Origin: an uncultured bacterium
Lineage (GTDB): Bacteria > Bacteroidota > Ignavibacteria > Ignavibacteriales > Melioribacteraceae
Length of the DNA stretch: 6,986 nt
Reading direction: 5' to 3'
Assembly: GCA_937936675.1 (NCBI GenBank)
Contig: CALDDL010000106.1
Coordinates: forward strand, 1-6,986
The position numbers and the translations under genes are program-made. This document shows, in pieces, positions 5,519-6,986 of the stretch; positions within the stretch are counted from its first letter, which is position 1; each line of letters opens with the position of its first letter. A model generated the notes under the pieces. That model made no database searches. It was not told where the DNA came from and saw only the letters and a list, made by a program, of their open reading frames with translations.

Positions 5519-6986
5519 ATGTTAAATGTTCAAAAAGAATTTAAAGATTATTTATTTTCGTTAAAAAATGAATTAGGAAAAATAAATTTCCCAGTTCAAG
5601 AAAATGAAAATTTAATTAAGACTATTGAAAACTCCGAATTATTAGTGCCAATAATTGGAGCATTCAGCGCCGGCAAAAGTTCTTTAATAAATGAATTCTT
5701 AGAAAGAGATATTTTACCTGTAGGCATAACGCCCGAAACTTCTCTTGCTTCTGAATTAAGATTCTCAGAAAATGAAAGAGTAGAGGCGATAACATCTAAT
5801 AATAGCGTCGTTCAATATAAAATTTCAGATTTTGAGGAAATAAAATCAAAAGCAAGAGAATATAAATTTATACGAGTTTATTTGAATAACAAAAAAGTAA
5901 AATCAATTGAACCTTTAATACTGGTTGATATGCCTGGATTTAACTCTCCATTGGATTTGCATAGCCAGGCTATAATTAATTATATAAATATTGGAGTACA
6001 TTATATTGTTCTTACTAGCGTTGAGGAAGGAAATATTACTCGTTCAATGGTGCTACAACTTTCTGATATACAAGAATATGGTAGAGATTTTTCATTCTTT
6101 TTAAGTAAATCTAATTTGCGAGCTGATCAAGAAGTTAATGAAATCAAAGAAAAAATTGAAGAGCAATTAAATGAGTTTTTTGATTTAACCAAAAGTACAA
6201 TCCCTATTGGGAATAATGGCAGTGATGCATTCGAAAATGTAATTAAGGCAATCGAACCAGAAGAATTATTTTCAAAACTGTTTCAAGATAAGTTGAAAGA
6301 CAACTATTTGGCAATAATAGAAAATATCAATGTTGCTATTAGTGCATTAAAAAAAGATAAGAACGAAAATGAATCAACAATATCAGAATTAAATAAAAAT
6401 ATTGATAATATTAATGCTCGCAGAGATAAAATGCTTGGCGAAGTTCAATCTAAATACTCTGATAAAGGTATTAATTCAATAATTGATTCTGTTGGTAAAA
6501 ATCTTAGCAATTCTGTAGAAGAATTATCAAAGTCAGCTATTTCCGGTGGGCAAGAAAGTCTAGCTCAAAACATATCTGAAATTGTTCGGCATACTCTTAT
6601 AACTAAGCTTAAATCTTCAATAGATGATGTAAGTTCAAAGGTTATAGATGAATTTGCTATTGAAATGAAAAATTTAAATGCAAATTTATCTTCTTACTCC
6701 ATAAGCGAGGATTGGCTTGCAAATATTACAACAACTGCAAAGAAGATGTTTGGTTCCACAAATGATTTATTAACAAATATGGTTAAAAATAGAAAGACTG
6801 TTGAAAACGCTGGGAAATTATTTAAGTCTGTAACTACAGTTTTAGCGGTGACAACAACTGTGCTAGCTCCAATCTTAGAAATTGTAATTATTTTTCTCCC
6901 AAATATTTTATCAGCAATATTTGGTGCTGCTCAAAAGAAAAAACAGGAAGAAGAAATAAAAAATCATCTACTTACTAATGCTATTC
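5519..6986 (+). CDS. dynamin-like GTPase, 3' end cut by window
   Basis: The frame is open from ATG 5519 to the window end, giving 489 residues with no stop. The N-terminal GTPase domain shows G1 GAFSAGKSS (47-55), a switch-I region GITPETS (69-75, Thr71 or Thr74 as G2) and G3 DMPG (137-140). The expected G4 (N/T-K-x-D) appears as SKSN (196-199), with Asn in place of the guanine-reading Asp. From about 250 onward the protein is mostly helical, with a charged coiled-coil-like stretch at 275-310. A hydrophobic segment at about 437-470, rich in Val, Thr, Leu and Ile, is followed by a basic KKK; this would be the membrane-binding paddle or tip of a bacterial dynamin. Family members polymerise on and remodel membranes using GTP. 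The arrangement resembles LeoA and other bacterial dynamins, some of which act in the phage-defence system Eleos. It sits in a likely operon behind a WYL regulator. The dynamin-family call is strong; a defence role is inferred. Confidence 0.85.
   Translation, partial: MLNVQKEFKDYLFSLKNELGKINFPVQENENLIKTIENSELLVPIIGAFSAGKSSLINEFLERDILPVGITPETSLASELRFSENERVEAITSNNSVVQYKISDFEEIKSKAREYKFIRVYLNNKKVKSIEPLILVDMPGFNSPLDLHSQAIINYINIGVHYIVLTSVEEGNITRSMVLQLSDIQEYGRDFSFFLSKSNLRADQEVNEIKEKIEEQLNEFFDLTKSTIPIGNNGSDAFENVIKAIEPEELFSKLFQDKLKDNYLAIIENINVAISALKKDKNENESTISELNKNIDNINARRDKMLGEVQSKYSDKGINSIIDSVGKNLSNSVEELSKSAISGGQESLAQNISEIVRHTLITKLKSSIDDVSSKVIDEFAIEMKNLNANLSSYSISEDWLANITTTAKKMFGSTNDLLTNMVKNRKTVENAGKLFKSVTTVLAVTTTVLAPILEIVIIFLPNILSAIFGAAQKKKQEEEIKNHLLTNAI

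Overview
The window is AT-rich: two 60-base lines I counted, starting at 4861 and 6241, hold 19 and 17 G/C. All confident genes lie on the + strand. Some starts have clear Shine-Dalgarno sites and at least one has none. This mix, together with the GYF_2-type membrane protein, would suit the Bacteroidota/Chlorobi/Ignavibacteria (FCB) group. That placement is a guess from style, not a marker-gene assignment. The gene content (toxin-antitoxin antitoxin, MoxR/VWA pair, WYL regulator, dynamin-like GTPase) is that of an accessory region.

Layout. (1) Bases 1-237 are the nearly complete 3' part of a HicB-type antitoxin gene. (2) Bases 238-980 hold no confident gene; on the minus strand at 509-752 there are two consecutive protein-like reading frames that look like one decayed small gene. 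(3) Bases 981-4300 hold three co-directional genes: a MoxR-type AAA+ ATPase, a protein with an HExxH metallopeptidase-like domain and a C-terminal VWA-like domain (DUF2201/COG3864 type), and a GYF_2-domain membrane protein whose true start is 3698. A long hairpin directly follows the third gene. (4) Bases 4301-4534 are a regulatory gap with that hairpin, a competing smaller hairpin, a candidate promoter and a 10-bp palindrome. (5) Bases 4535-6986 hold a WYL-domain transcriptional regulator followed after 18 bases by a dynamin-like GTPase that runs off the window.

How the genes may work together. The MoxR and VWA proteins are a classic pair: the ATPase remodels clients and the VWA partner recruits them through a metal-dependent (MIDAS) site. 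Here the partner also keeps an intact HExxH, so ATP-driven remodelling coupled to proteolysis is possible. The GYF_2 protein may tether the pair to the membrane, but only position supports this. The WYL plus dynamin pair looks like a separate transcription unit and resembles the regulator-plus-effector layout of phage-defence loci. The GTPase is of the general LeoA/bacterial-dynamin type, so an Eleos-like system continuing beyond base 6986 is the most interesting hypothesis. It cannot be settled from this window.
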